NCBI RefSeq assembly: GCF_003576645.1 | Contig: NC_044930.1 | Coordinates: 15,242,806 to 15,306,805 of the forward strand | Source: Ipomoea triloba | Taxonomy: Eukaryota; Streptophyta; Magnoliopsida; Solanales; Convolvulaceae | Length of the DNA stretch: 64,000 nt | Direction of reading: 5' to 3' | Shown: positions 1-11,145 of the stretch, piece after piece | Layout: each line of letters begins with the position of its first letter | Numbering within the stretch: the first letter of the stretch is position 1 | Position numbers and translations under genes: made by a program | Notes under the pieces: model-generated | Databases searched by the model: none | The model's input: the letters and a program-made list of their open reading frames with translations, nothing else | Told to the model about the DNA's origin: nothing

Positions 1-2967
1 AGGCTTTCCACTGTCTCCCGCACAGCATCTTCAACTGGAGTAAAAACAAACCCTAAAGCGATAAGCCTTTTCGCAGCATCTTCACAAGTCATCAAACCTG
101 GTTGCGTTTCGCCTGAAAACCTGTATTCAAAAACAGTACAGTTGCTTTAAAAAAAACTAAACACATACAAATTTGGTATGCAGTAATATTGCAATTCATT
201 ATTCTTCATAACCCTCTCCCTCTCCTTACCTATTATTTCCTAGGTTTTGGTTTCATTCATAACAGGGTTTTGTGATATTGCATCCCTCCATAACAAACGA
301 CTAACCAATAACTATATTGGGGCTCAATGACTAGTAGTAATTAAAACTTAAAACACCCGCGCATTCAGATCAAAGCCAATCGTTATTCTTATCTGATAGA
401 CTAGCCAACACGATATTGAAGCCTTTAGTAGTAAGAGTTCACAAGCTAATACAGAGGAAACCGATATAGCATGAGCGATATCCTGTTACTCCATAATCAT
501 AAAACCCCACTTACAGTTATATTTTAGTAAAGTAATGAAACCAAAACAATATGGGACAACATTGCTGGAATGAAAACGCCAATACTTGAAGAATTTCAAA
601 AACAGAAAGACTTGATGGCATTGAAGAAGAAAATGGACGGGAAGACAAACCTGTGTACAGGGAACTGAGGAAAAAGTTTTGAAACCCTCTCAGCAAAATC
701 ACCAAACTGATAAATGCCATTGGTACACAGGTATCTCCCGGAAGCACTAGGGGTCTCGAATAGCAGTACTTGAGCCTTTGCCACATCTTCGACGTGCACA
801 GCTCCCAGCCAGTGATACTCTTGCGTATCTTTTGATCCCCGAAGAAGCTGTTGCAAAACAGCAGAGCTCGCATTTAATCCAGGTTGCAAAAGTTTGCCAA
901 GACATGTAGCCGGATGAATAGCTACAACATCTAATCCATTCTTCTCCGCAAACTCCCTTGCCGCTTTCTCAGCCAATGTCTTCGATACAGGATACCATTT
1001 CTGTCAACCACAGCAGATCTCTCAGCTATGCTTAAAACCCCACCCCGCCCCTTAACAAAATGAATGGCTTTTTCTGCCTACAGAAGGCGAAACATGTCTC
1101 TCTCTGATTACATTTTCATAACTGTGATTTCTTATTATTCTTAAAATTCCTAATAAAAAAGCACTACAGATTAACATGTATTAAATCAGATGAGTACCAA
1201 GTTTCAATCTTGAAATTGCTACTGTTGGGGGTAAGGTTAAAAATGAGTGTTATATCAACTTTAAATATACTGATGGATATATAATATTAATAGGGCCTGA
1301 GCAAACCGACCAGATAAGGCGGAACAAGGCAACCCCGACCGGCCCCCGGGCCGAGCCTAGTGCTCGGCCTCAGCTAGGTCAAGGCCCGGCCGTGAGGCCA
1401 GGTGGTGCATGTGAAATTGGAAGGGACCCTAATCGCCACCCTTTTCTTGGGCCAAAGTTTAGTACTATGTCCCATTTTAGTTGTTTGATTCGTTTACGAG
1501 ACATACTAAAATTATTTTTAATCTAATTTTTCATAATATTAAATTTAGCATTAATATATAAAATTTATATATTTAGAAACTACATTAAAAGTACTATTAA
1601 ACACAAAAAATTAAATTTAAAAGTAATAAAAAATTACTAAAGAAATTAAACAATAAAGAAAGATTTAATCTTTTTTATATTCAATAGAAGTGATCACCCG
1701 AGTTAATTTGACCAATAAATAATAAATAGGATAAGAGAGTATAAATTTTCTCACAGTTGTCTCGTTAAGACACAATTTTCTCTTGTAATTATTTTACAAG
1801 AGTCCTTATTACAAATCTTTAGAGAAAATATCATTTTTAGTCCCTCAACTATAATGCATGTATCAATTTTGGTCCTTGACTATTAAAAATTTCAAATTAG
1901 GTCCATGACTATTCAATTTGTATCACTTTTGGTCCTTGACTATTAACATTTTCAAATTAGGTGCATGACTATTCATTTTGTATCACATTTGGTCCTGCCG
2001 TTAAATTTTCCGGCGAAGTCATCAGGGGTGACCGGCGTTTTCTATTTTTTTTTTATTATTATTTTTTATTTTTAAGTTTTTTTTATTTAAAAGTTACGGA
2101 GTATTAAAATAATTTTTAAAATAAAAATTAAATAAATTAGTTGGTCACCGGTGACTTCGCCGGAAATTTGGTCGGAAATTTAACGGCAAGACCAAATGTG
2201 ATACAAAATGAATAGTCATGCACCTAATTTGAAAATGTTAATAGTCAAGGACCAAATGTGATAGAAATTGAATAGTCATGCACCTAATTTGAAATTTTTA
2301 ATAGTCAAGGACCAAAATTGATACATATATTATAGTTGAGGGACTAAAAATGATATTTGCTCAAATTTTTATTTATCTTACTCAATATTTTGTAATCGAC
2401 TTATTTATCCTTTAATTGGTTTAATTAATTCCGGCAAGAAAACCCAAATTGTATTGCAAGATAAGGTGAAACCTGGCGGGATTTGCAGTAGTCAAGATCG
2501 GTCCAGGAAGACTCGTCGAAGACCTTGTTGGTCGGCCAACTGGGATTGGGCACCAACGCGGAGATGGAGGAAGTGAGTACGACGCGACGCACGCCGAACC
2601 TCTTCGCCGCCGCGAGCACGTTGAGAGTCCCTTGAACGGCGGGCTCTACCAACTCCTTCTGGGGGTCCACGGGGTCCTCGAGCGTGCACGGCGACGCCAC
2701 GTGGAACACGCCGCCGCCGGCGCACCCCTCCACGGCCCGCGATACGGCGTCGGCGTCGAGAACATTCACCTCGTGCACCACAAGCCGCACAGTGGAGTCA
2801 GAGGCGCCCGGCAGGGACAAGAGGTGGGAGGGATCGGAGCCTGGGAAGATAGCGGCGTGGATGGTGGCGTAGCCACTGTCAAGCAGCGTCTTGACGAGCC
2901 ACGAGCCGATGAAGCCGTTGGCGCCGGTGACACAGACGGCGGCTTTCGCTATCTTGTCCTTCGCCAT
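1..2967 (-). CDS. Cinnamoyl-CoA-reductase-like SDR protein, 5' three exons (3' end outside window)
   Basis: NAD(P)H-dependent short-chain dehydrogenase/reductase of the extended, CCR-like group; family members reduce phenylpropanoid or related carbonyl substrates in the cytosol. Exon 1 (2967-2473, 165 codons) starts at MAKDKIAK and carries the cofactor motif TGANGFIG and the LTSS segment with the catalytic Ser. Intron 1 is 2472-1001. Exon 2 (1000-651) opens with KWYPVSK, giving the catalytic YxxxK, and runs to FPQFPVHR. Intron 2 is 650-121. Exon 3 (120-1) reads FSGETQPGLMTCEDAAKRL and leaves the window. All junctions are GT/AG and the phases agree. The true CCR signature NWYCYGK is replaced by KWYPVSK, so this is a CCR-like protein, not lignin CCR proper. 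A start 22 codons upstream is possible but less family-like. Intron 1 holds a transposon (1821-2361); no lesion is seen in the exons present. Confidence 0.85.
1270..1430. other. GC-rich patch in intron 1
   Basis: A GC-rich patch (GGCCCCCGGGCCGAGCC and similar) in an otherwise AT-rich intron. It is probably transposon debris. No open frame or known motif recognised. Confidence 0.3.
1821..2361. mobile_element. Long inverted-repeat DNA element (MULE-like MITE) in intron 1 of the CCR-like gene
   Basis: The two ends are near-perfect inverted copies of about 200 bp, built around phrases such as TTTTAGTCCCTCAACTATA and GGTCCTTGACTATTAA, meeting at an AT-rich centre flanked by GGTGACCGG/GGTCACCGG. 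The flanks CAAATCTTT (1812-1820) and CAAATTTTT (2362-2370) would be a 9-bp target duplication with one mismatch, which suggests a Mutator-type element. No coding capacity. Confidence 0.7.
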
Positions 2968-3052
2968 AATTGCACGAATTTCAGTTCGAGGCTGATGCTG
3001 ACCCAGCATTTGTACAATGGATGGACGGTGCAATAATTTATTTTCTCAAGAA

Positions 3053-3180
3053 TTTTTTTTTTTTAGTACTACGTTGAAGCACAAAGAGTCAACAATTACT
3101 TCTACTGAGGCTCGAAACCACTCCCATCATCCATCTGGGAGTATAAACTGAGACACCGGGTGCCACTAGACCACAAGGAT
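3053..3180 (-). mobile_element. tRNA-derived SINE, copy 1
   Basis: Read on the minus strand it has an A-box-like head (GGTCTAGTGGCACCCGG), a B-box-like GGTTTCGAGCC, the body GTTGACTCTTTGTGCTTCAA and an A-rich tail (poly-T at 3053-3064 on plus). The same body recurs at 30,977-31,150, 40,861-40,976 and 41,191-41,310. It lies about 85 bp upstream of the CCR-like start codon, inside the likely promoter. Confidence 0.65.
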
Positions 3181-3199
3181 CGAATATTTTTATTATGTA

Positions 3200-3388
3200 G
3201 ATGTTGAGGACAACTATGAGGATGACAAAGAAAATAATCCTTTGATCTTGGAGGGTCTAATGACGAGAGCAAAGGCGCAGATATTTCATGAAGCTATGAG
3301 TGGCCTTATTAAAGGAATAAGTCAAGCTAATAAAAAATATGAAGATGGAGTTGAGTTGAAGGTGGTCCATCTAATTCACACAATTTGA
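3200..3388 (+). pseudogene. Gypsy polyprotein C-terminal tail
   Basis: A 63-codon open stretch ending in TGA. It contains EGLMTRAKAQ and HEAMSGLIKGI, matching the G-(P/L)-(M/I/V)-TRAKA...L-GL motif at the very C-terminus of many plant Ty3/gypsy polyproteins. No start codon, gag, protease, RT or integrase is adjacent, so only the 3' end of an element remains. The following sequence looks like its 3' LTR. Confidence 0.55.
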
Positions 3389-3960
3389 AGAATAAAATCG
3401 AGTGGGGGTTTATACCTTATAAATCAACACTTTCGAGTATTTTTTCATGCAAATAAAAGTTTGAGATTATTTTGGTCCGTATTTATGTTATTCAATTTGT
3501 AAAGTCCAAATTAAGCTTATAAATCCTAAATTCAATTAGAATTTAGTTTTTATAAACTTATTTGACTTAGTTATCCTATTCTTGTGGCTAGTTACATCTT
3601 TTTGCTAATTTAGCATTAGAATAGCATTTTTTGAACTTAAATGCCCTGATGTAGGGACTAGCTAAAGTGTATAAATAGCACTGCTTTTATTTGTGTTAGA
3701 CAGACAATTTTGATAGTAGTAAATTCAAGAATATTGCTTTGGCAATTTCTTCTCCTTGAGTTCTTGAGGAGTATTTTGACTTATCTTGGGACTTTCCCTC
3801 CTAAGTGGCGTCTAACTCTTATCTCCATCCTTGGAGTGGCGAGACTTTGCACCACCACACTCCGACCTTTACTTCCATCACCCAACCGTTCTTCTTCCTT
3901 AGCTGGAGCCCACAACAGTAAATCTCAAAAAAAATGTCTACATTAAAAATTTGTAAGAGA
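3389..3960 (+). mobile_element. Probable 3' LTR remnant of the gypsy element
   Basis: Follows the polyprotein stop directly. It begins with a purine-rich AGTGGGGG stretch, contains a TATA-like TATAAATAG at about 3671, and has the phrase TTGAGGAGTATTTTGACTTATC typical in style of plant gypsy LTR 3' ends. No second LTR or target duplication was found, so both borders are approximate. Confidence 0.4.
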
Positions 3961-4034
3961 ATAGAAGTTAGAAAAAGAAATAGAAGTTCACGGTCACTGA
4001 TACTACAGTTCAACTCAAAAGATACTGCCTTACA

Positions 4035-4350
4035 TTTGTTTTTATATTATCGAATGAAACTATAATTATATCGAAATGTAACTGTAGTTGTGTTGAAATG
4101 TAACTGTAGTGTATATGAACTGATACTGAATAACAGTTCACATTTGTGTTTTACATTATCGAATGAAACTGTAGTTATATCGAAATGTAATTGTAGTTAT
4201 GTTGAAATGTAACTGCAGTGTATATGAACTGATACTGAATAATAGTTTCACATTTGTGTTTTTATATTATCGAATGAAACTGCAGTTGTGTTGAAATGTA
4301 ACTGCAGTTGTGTTGAAATGTAACTGCAGTGTATATGAACTGAAAGTGAA
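4035..4350. repeat. Minisatellite, about 100-bp unit, roughly three copies
   Basis: Repeated phrases ATCGAATGAAACTG, TTGAAATGTAACTG and GTGTATATGAACTGA recur three times with shorter internal repeats. It is followed at about 4398 by the palindrome AAAACGACGTCGTTTT. No coding potential; perhaps a transposon subterminal region. Confidence 0.55.
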
Positions 4351-4675
4351 TGGCGCGGAACGGAGGTCGTTTCATCCATCTGTTTTCATTAATCAAAACG
4401 ACGTCGTTTTGATGCGCGGTCCACGATATAATTTGCGTTCATGTAGTATTTTCTTTCCATGAAAGAATGAAATAGATAAGGAATCTACATATCTAATAAA
4501 TAATTGTTTGTTGAAATGAGTGGTTTAGATTATTTTGATTTTATAAGCACTTGGCAGCAATTTTTGCAATCAGAGAAGAGAACAATAAGACCTTTTTCCT
4601 TCCAACATAAATGGGGCAACCCAAGTATGTGAAATGAAACTCCTTTTTCTAAAACTTAGTCACCATCTTAAATCT
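4351..4675. other. Spacer without recognisable genes
   Basis: Contains the AAAACGACGTCGTTTT palindrome near 4398 and otherwise AT-rich sequence. Nothing coding was recognised. Confidence 0.5.
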
Positions 4676-5092
4676 TCAAACTGCCTCCCTAGAAGCCTTG
4701 GGGTGCATATAGAAAGCACTTTTCTCCTTGCTCACCAATTGGCCAGATTGACCTTCATATACCCCCAAGGTTTCCATTGTTTTTTGAATAGCACCCCCTT
4801 TTCCAGATGTGAAAATTATCATGTTATCTGCAAATGCAAGATGATGAATCTGGGGGCCATTCTTTGGTTGAGTAAATGGGGCATTTTCTACAATTAGCTT
4901 AGATAAGAGTTCAGCTGCAATGACAAAAAGGCTAGGTGATAGTGGATCACCTTGCCTTAATCCCCTTGTAGTATGAAAGAATCCCTTCTGAGCCCCATTT
5001 ACAATCACAGAATACCAAATGTTACCTATTGCTCTATCAACCAAATCAATCCATTTTTCACAAAATTCCATTTTCCTCATCACAGTGGCCAC
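4676..5092 (-). pseudogene. LINE (L1-type) reverse transcriptase fragment
   Basis: 139 codons covering the central RT domain of a plant non-LTR retrotransposon. Visible are VNGAQKGFF, the conserved TRGLRQGDPLSPSLF block, and HLAFADNMIIF, the catalytic box. The usual FADD is FADN here, so the second catalytic aspartate is replaced by asparagine. There is no endonuclease upstream and no RNase H downstream, so this is an isolated fragment. It resembles but is not the same copy as the LINE at 41.6-48.4 kb. Confidence 0.8.
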
Positions 5093-5893
5093 ACATGTGA
5101 TGTCTCAAAAAACATGCCAAGACAATAATTATAGCATTTAATTGCTCAAATTAGACCTATGATTCTTAATGGCCTAAGTGAGCTATAACACGGATAGAAA
5201 ACGATCTAGTACTGAAATAGATCCAAACTTAATATTATTACCATCAATGAATACCATTAACGAAATATGATAGATAGTAATAATTAAAAATTAATAACTA
5301 TGTTATATAAAACCAAAAGGAAGTATAATTATTATTAAAATATCAATCAATAACGGTAAGATTCATACTTTAATAAACAAAGATAGGTCCAAATTAGCTT
5401 GTTTAAAATAGGTTTTAAAGTCCCAAGTCAAATATAGGACTAAATATGCTCAAATTAAATGAGAAACCAAACAAGCTGCCTTAATAGGCCATAATGGCCT
5501 AAATTGGCCTAAGAATCCAAAAAATTGAATGATAAATACTATGAGTTAATAATATGCTAAATTCAACCTTAATCCATGCTTTAATGAATGTATAATTGAA
5601 ACAATAAAATAAATATTTGACAAATATACATAGCATGTTTGAATTTGCATATTAATGTATTATTAACCCATATATCCTTAAATAAATTGCAATACTTCAA
5701 GCAATTTAATATGCACCTCAATATTAAATTAAAATTCAAATAGCAAAATTAAAACATAATATGTTCCCCAAATTGAATGATAATTTAATAATAAATTAAA
5801 GATGAATGAATTGAACAATTAAACTAGAAGAAGTCTAAATATGATGATGAAAACTAAAGTAGGCCAAATAAACCAAATAGGCCCAAAACAAAG

Positions 5894-5895
<2 letters not shown>
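5093..5895. other. AT-rich intergenic stretch
   Basis: About 800 bp, strongly AT-rich, with short echoes of AATGGCCTAA and related words. No open frame, RNA gene or transposon end recognised. Confidence 0.5.

Positions 5896-5944
<49 letters not shown>
5896..5944. repeat. (TA)n microsatellite
   Basis: Uninterrupted TA dinucleotide tract of about 49 bp. Confidence 0.95.
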
Positions 5945-5947
<3 letters not shown>

Positions 5948-6640
5948 GTCCAGGTCTGGCCGAATTGGGCAAGACCTGGCCCAATCCATCACCATCATCT
6001 TCTGTCTTTATGTTTAATCAAACAGCAACCCTAGCAGCCATGAGTGACATCCGAAGCAATGAGGGAGACCAGCAGCAATCCGGAGCCGGCTCCGCCTGGA
6101 GGAGGAGGAGACAGCAGCGGCGAATCGGAAATCCAGCACACCTCCAGCGCTCACCGCCAATCACCCTCAGCCCCATCGTTGACCCTAAGAGCAGCACAGA
6201 GATGGAGCAACGACAGCCCGTCGTCGATGTTGCCTGAAGAAGAATAACAAGCAGCGAGTTCGGGGGGAAAAACCCAATCTTGCCTCCGCTGTCCTTCCTG
6301 GTGCAATGCCAGCGTCATCGTCGTCATCACTATGATGCTACAGTCACCTACAAACCCAAATCCATCCGTCGTCGTCATCCTATTGATGTTTTCAGAAAAC
6401 TAGCGCTATACCTGTTGGTACAAATTAATTGGCATATGTTATTGTATTGACATATAAAATCAAACAAAGTTGAGAAGCAAATACTAAGGGAATTATGAAT
6501 GCAAAATATGATGTGTGGTACAAAAGAAAAAGAATTGAGAAAATGAAATGGAAATGGAAAATCCAAATGAGGAATATGATGTGTGGTACAAAAGAAATTA
6601 GACAAAAGGAAAACATCATGTGTACGTGTGCAGTGTGGCA
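5945..6640. other. GC-richer orphan stretch, no confirmed gene
   Basis: After the (TA)n tract come about 450 bp rich in codon-like GC sequence (serine, glutamine and arginine codons in several frames). The longest frame encodes 97 residues and matches no family I recognise. It may be a fragment of a 5' leader or exon. From about 6500, GATGTGTGGTACAAAAGAAA occurs twice, as part of a short local repeat. Confidence 0.3.
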
Positions 6641-6659
6641 CAAAATGTGGAAGAGCTTT

Positions 6660-7215
6660 TAAAGAAATGCTGGCAAGTGGAAGTCACTGAATTAGTCTTG
6701 ATAAATTGTGTGATCAAGATTAATTCTCTCTCTCTCATCCATACAACATGCCTGAACATGGGATAGTGGACTTCCTAATTACAAGGGTCTACAAACACTA
6801 TAAAAGGGGAGTCTTGTAATGAGATCAAATCGAAGTTTCAGGGAGTAACAATTCAAGAGTCATTGACTACACAAAAGAAACTTCAAATGTTCGGGACTAG
6901 AAACGAGTACTAAATTTGGAGAAGCAGCTCCGCGCAGTACTAGTACACCTTGTGTCAAAATCCAGGTTGGCATACAATTTGTGTAATTGATAGATTAGCT
7001 CAAATTGTATTTTCAAATTTTCTTACTGAGTTATTTTATAAGGTTGGCGTTAAAATAGGTGGTAGGCCTAGTTTTGTAAATCAGTTGAACCTTGTACTTG
7101 TAAAAACTAGCGGGTTGATCTAGTGGAAAATTTTGGGCGTGGCCCCGCAGATTAGGAGTGTTCTCCGAACTGCGTTATTAAATGATTGGTGTACTTATTT
7201 GGTGCGTTCATATTT
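6660..7215 (+). mobile_element. LTR-like fragment with TATA box
   Basis: A promoter-like CTATAAAAGGGGAG at about 6799 is followed by a leader and then AAAACTAGCGGGTTGATCTAG and GGCGTGGCCCCGCAG, in the style of the R-U5 part of plant copia LTRs. No partner LTR or target duplication was found. Confidence 0.4.
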
Positions 7216-8676
7216 TTACATTATATCTATTAGGAATATTATCAGGAGTAATTGTCTCTTATCTATCCCTAGTTAAATATAGCATATATTCATTGGAATT
7301 CTACATTACATACTTACAATACCGATAGCTAACCGAAAGGGAAGAACATCAGATTTTTTTAAATAACTGTAGCTGTTGTTGCTTCGCCGCTAAACGATGG
7401 TCGCCGGAAAAATAAAAAATCGGGGACAAAGACGGCCAAATAATTCAATACACGCAAGCTGGCTTTTGTTGTGCTTTTAGATTCAATAATTTTCAAAATT
7501 AAAACAAAATTATGCTTAAGGCTGAAAATCAATTTCAGCATGCTTAAGGCTGAAAACGAATTTCAGCAATCGATATATAATCCTTCCGAAATATACACAA
7601 ATTATTATATCAAAAAACCAAATAGATATATACATATTTCAAAGAATTAGTATACAAAATATATACTAAGAACTCAATGTATTTAAAATAAATTAATTGT
7701 TATTTTTAGGCATAGTAATAAACCATGTAGAGATTATAACTCTGATACCAAATGTTATAAAAGAATCTAACCATACAAAATAGTCTACGAGAAAACCTGA
7801 CCACGTAGTAGCGGAAGCGGGAGCAGTGTTGATTTCCAGCCACAGTTGACGTGTGATGCCTCTTGAACGGTAGAACGGTAGACCGTTAGCCATATTTGGC
7901 TCATACTTGACTCAAAACTCTAGATGGTGTATTGGTGTCTACTGAACAGTATGAGTACCGTGAACTGTATGTGCTATATAATGAATAATCATGTATCCAT
8001 CAATCCAGGTTTATATTAGGCACAAAGTCTGGTTGAATAACAAGTACTAGTTATTCAGTCCAACCAAACCACTTAATAAGCCTAATCAACTTGCAACACT
8101 TAATTAAGGCCCTAATATATAATATATATTATTAGGGAAAATCTTACACTAATTTTTAAGGGTTTTTCTCATCACATGTTTCACAGACAATGAAACCTCT
8201 TGACATTAGGGTTTTCTAGCCTTCATATCATCAGGAGGTGATTAATTAAGGTATACAGATCAGAGACGTGATGAAATTCTTAATTTATTCGATTCAGAGA
8301 TTACTTGTCCAATGGAATCAAGTAAGTTTTATCTTTATCTATTTTTTAATTAAAAATCCATTATCATGAACCTTGTTTAGTTGATTGATTTGATTTACAT
8401 GCGATTGAATGTTAAATGTGCTTACGCAATCAAGTTATAGCGCATAAAGGTTGTGATGAACATAATATTTCATTATTCAAAGAGATATCTCCAAATTAAA
8501 TGACATCTATTTCCATCAACCTTGAATGATACATCACAAATTTCGCAACGGTTATCAACACCAAAATTAAGGGAAATATCTAATGGCCCTAAGAGTACAA
8601 GGTACAAATAGTTAACATGTGAGTGCATCAATAAACCACATATAGTGTACTAATATACAAACATATTTCATCCATT
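7216..8676. other. Non-coding stretch with a minus-strand primer-binding-like site
   Basis: At 7738-7757 the minus strand reads TTTGGTATCAGAGTT, resembling the initiator-Met tRNA primer-binding site that follows an LTR. The sequence just to its right (about 7755-8330) could then be an LTR on the minus strand, but no second copy or coding domain is present. The remainder is AT-rich with no recognised gene. Confidence 0.3.
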
Positions 8677-9195
8677 CACTACAAGAAAAATGCACAAAGA
8701 AAACACTATAAAGACAATCGTTTTTAATAAAAGTGTTGTATTTTGTTAAAAGACAACAGTTTTGTCCAAAACCGTTGTCTTTGATGCAACACTTTTGTCA
8801 AACACAATGGTTTTTACCGAACTGTTGTCATTAGTGTGTGTGGTTAAAAATCGTTGTCTATGTGTGTGACTTTCAACAACACTGGTTTCAACAACAGTTT
8901 TTTAACCATTGTCTTTTCTAACGGTTAAAAATTATTATCTATGTGTGTGACTTTTAACAACACCGATTTCAAGAACACTCAATAGGCAATGATTTTTAAC
9001 CGTTATCTTTTATAGAAAAGACAATGTTAAAATAAAAAATCGTTGTCTATGTGCGTGACTTTCAATAACATTGGTTTCAACAATACTCAATAGACAATGA
9101 TTTTTTACCATTGTCTTTGAGTGAGACTTACAACAACACTGGTTTCAACAACATAAATTTTACCTCAAAGACAACGGTTTTTAACTACATAAAGC
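8677..9195 (+). mobile_element. CACTA (En/Spm) transposon terminus, other end lost
   Basis: Starts with CACTACAAGAAAA, the diagnostic plant CACTA terminal inverted repeat, preceded by ATT as a possible 3-bp target duplication. Downstream are many direct and inverted subterminal repeats of the type AACCGTTGTCTTT / AAAGACAACGGTTT and three copies of a CGTTGTCTATGTG-GTGACTTT phrase. No TTTTCTTGTAGTG partner end or transposase was found, so the element is truncated near 9195. Confidence 0.75.
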
Positions 9196-9238
9196 GAAGA
9201 AAGAGCATCCAATTATTGATATAAGTGTAACTACGTTT

Positions 9239-9940
9239 CCATCTCTAACGTGGAGGAAACGGCTGCTCATCTTTTGTGATTGTGAAGTTGCTTGTCAATT
9301 ATGGGGCGATGATGATGTTTTTCAAGGGAGGTCTTTGCCAGCATTCATGGAGGCAGTGTTATGCTTGCCAAGAGCAGTGTTCATGGCGGATGTTTTTTGG
9401 ACCATGTAGTCTATTCGGAATGATAATGTCTGGAGGAATGGAGTGTGGACGGTGGAGGGGTTGCGAAGGCAAGTTTAGGGTTTGGTCGAGAGTTGGAAAG
9501 AAGCTTTACGGGTGTTGAATGTTTTAGTCACTAATTGTATCCCTAATGTTTGGTGGTGTTCTTAAGTGTAATATTGATGCCGCAATATTTGACAATGGTG
9601 AAGGGTATGGGGTGGTGGTTCGTGATCATTTGGAACTATTTGTGGTAGCTAATAATGACCGTCTTGGGTGCATTCGTGATCCTTTGCTTGGAGAAACGTT
9701 GGGATGAAGGAAGCTTTGGCATGGCTAAAAGGCCTTGGGCATAACAATGTTATTTTAGAGTCTGATTGTTTAAATTTTTGTTTAGCTTTCAACTCCCGTA
9801 CTATTGACCTCTCATACATTGGTTCTATTGTTAAGCAATGTCGTCAAGCAGTCAGCGAATTATGTGGTTCATGTTCGTTCAAAGGAAACTGGTTCTTTGT
9901 TCGTCCAGGGTTCGTTGGTTTTATTCCCCCCTAATTGTAG
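9239..9940 (+). pseudogene. LINE 3' fragment: zinc-binding RT-associated region and RNase H
   Basis: Degenerate translation across frames gives HLFCDCEVACQLW (zf-RVT type) and then the RNase-H-like domain: CNIDAAIFDNGEGYGVVVRD, LGMKEALAWLKGLG and NVILESDC. This order (zinc-binding region, then RVT_3-type RNase H) is the C-terminus of plant L1-like LINE ORF2. It has frameshifts and an in-frame stop. The LINE is cut at 9940 by the 19-kb LARD-like element; the short sequence after 29,055 continues the same frame at least briefly, so the LINE was probably the original target. Confidence 0.7.
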
Positions 9941-10245
9941 TGATAGGGAATATACCCTGAGTATACTGCCCTACGAATAATTACGTATGTCTAGCGTATT
10001 ATACGGTTATTAGCCTATATAAGAGACTTGAGTCCTTCATGGTATGGGGTTTTTTTTGGACTTCTCTACCTCTCTCTAGAAGTATCCTAGAAGCAGTAAT
10101 GCTCTATCTTCTCTCTAAGTTATACAAGAACCCTTAATAAGAAGGAGGAATTGAGAGCTAATCTATTGATCTACTCTATGCTTTACACATAATTTCTGTA
10201 CGCCTTCTATACATACAAAGTACACAGAAGTAATTAGCACTATCA
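9941..10245 (+). repeat. 5' LTR of LARD-like element
   Basis: 305 bp, TG...CA, with a TATA-like CCTATATAAGAG at about 10,013. Confidence 0.85.
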
Positions 10246-10248
10246 AAA

Positions 10249-10266
10249 TGGCGCCATCTGTGGGTA
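10249..10266 (+). promoter_or_regulatory. Primer-binding site of LARD-like element
   Basis: TGGCGCCATCTGTGGG starts 4 bases after the 5' LTR. This wording is common at the PBS of plant gypsy-type and LARD elements. Confidence 0.6.
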
Positions 10267-10720
10267 ATGCAGCAAAAAGCCGTGTTCCTCTAGTCATCGG
10301 AAGGGAGAATTTCTTCTCTGTTAATTCCAAGTTTCTCCGGCAGTAACGACAGCGAGAAGAATGGAATGAATTGGTCAAAAGGCCTACTGCTCAACGGATT
10401 TGGATGCAAACCTCAAGAAATAAATGCAACAATTCACGGAAAATTGCCAAATCACAGGCGACCAAAAAGGGAGTTTTCGGAGAATGAGATTAAGCTCGTC
10501 TTTCACACTCCACCCCCCATGTAGCATCAGTACCAGTTTCCTCTCCCCTCTCTCTCGTCGGAATCACTACCTCACCAATAGAAATCACTCCCTGGTCCGG
10601 CATGTGATGTTCCCTTTTCCGGCGGCACCACTGTGACGAACAACACCCTCTCCACCTTCTTCTACCGTAGGAGTCTGTCGGACTTCGGTGGCGAGCGAGG
10701 GAGGCCAGCAGTTATGTCGC
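10267..10720. other. LARD-like leader, non-coding
   Basis: Sequence between the primer-binding site and the chromovirus insertion. Only short frames, no recognised domain. Confidence 0.5.
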
Positions 10721-11055
10721 TGATACACCACTGTCACATACCAAAGGGAGTAATACTGCCATCATGCATACAGAGGAAGGTGATACAGGTGTCATGCATG
10801 CAGAACATGGACTTGGTAGAGACAGGCCAAGGAGAACGCGTAAGTTGCCGGGTTACCTTGCTGATTATGCGCATCCACTAGTGTAGTTTTGATCCTACTT
10901 TTTAAGCTTAGTAGTTAGTTTACATATTATATAAAGATCTGTAATAAGAAGTATGAGACATGAATGAAATACATTTGTTCTTGAATATTTTAGTTTCTTG
11001 GAGTTTGTTCTTACTCGAAAAGAACGATCGATACGTTTGCGGGGCGATCGTATTA
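10721..11055 (+). repeat. 5' LTR of chromovirus
   Basis: 335 bp. Its 3' terminus is TA instead of CA, one of the few differences from the 3' LTR. It contains a copy of the last 55 or so codons of the polyprotein. Confidence 0.9.
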
Positions 11056-11145
11056 ATTTGGTGCTTTCATTGAGAGTTTTAAAAGCTAGAGAAAACAGTC
11101 ACCAAAAAAAAAAAAAAAACCTACAGAAAGAAAGAGAGAGCCAGG

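Noticed and set aside
517..873. Minus-strand 118-codon frame overlapping CCR-like exon 2
   Set aside because: Out-of-frame shadow of the exon running into intron 2; the overlapping frame has the family sequence.
2968..3033. Upstream in-frame ATG extending the CCR-like protein by 22 residues
   Set aside because: The extension has no family similarity and the protein beginning MAKDK places TGANGFIG at the usual distance from the start.
2632..3036. Plus-strand open frame of 134 codons
   Set aside because: Antisense shadow of GC-rich CCR-like exon 1; the minus-strand frame has clear family motifs and splice sites.
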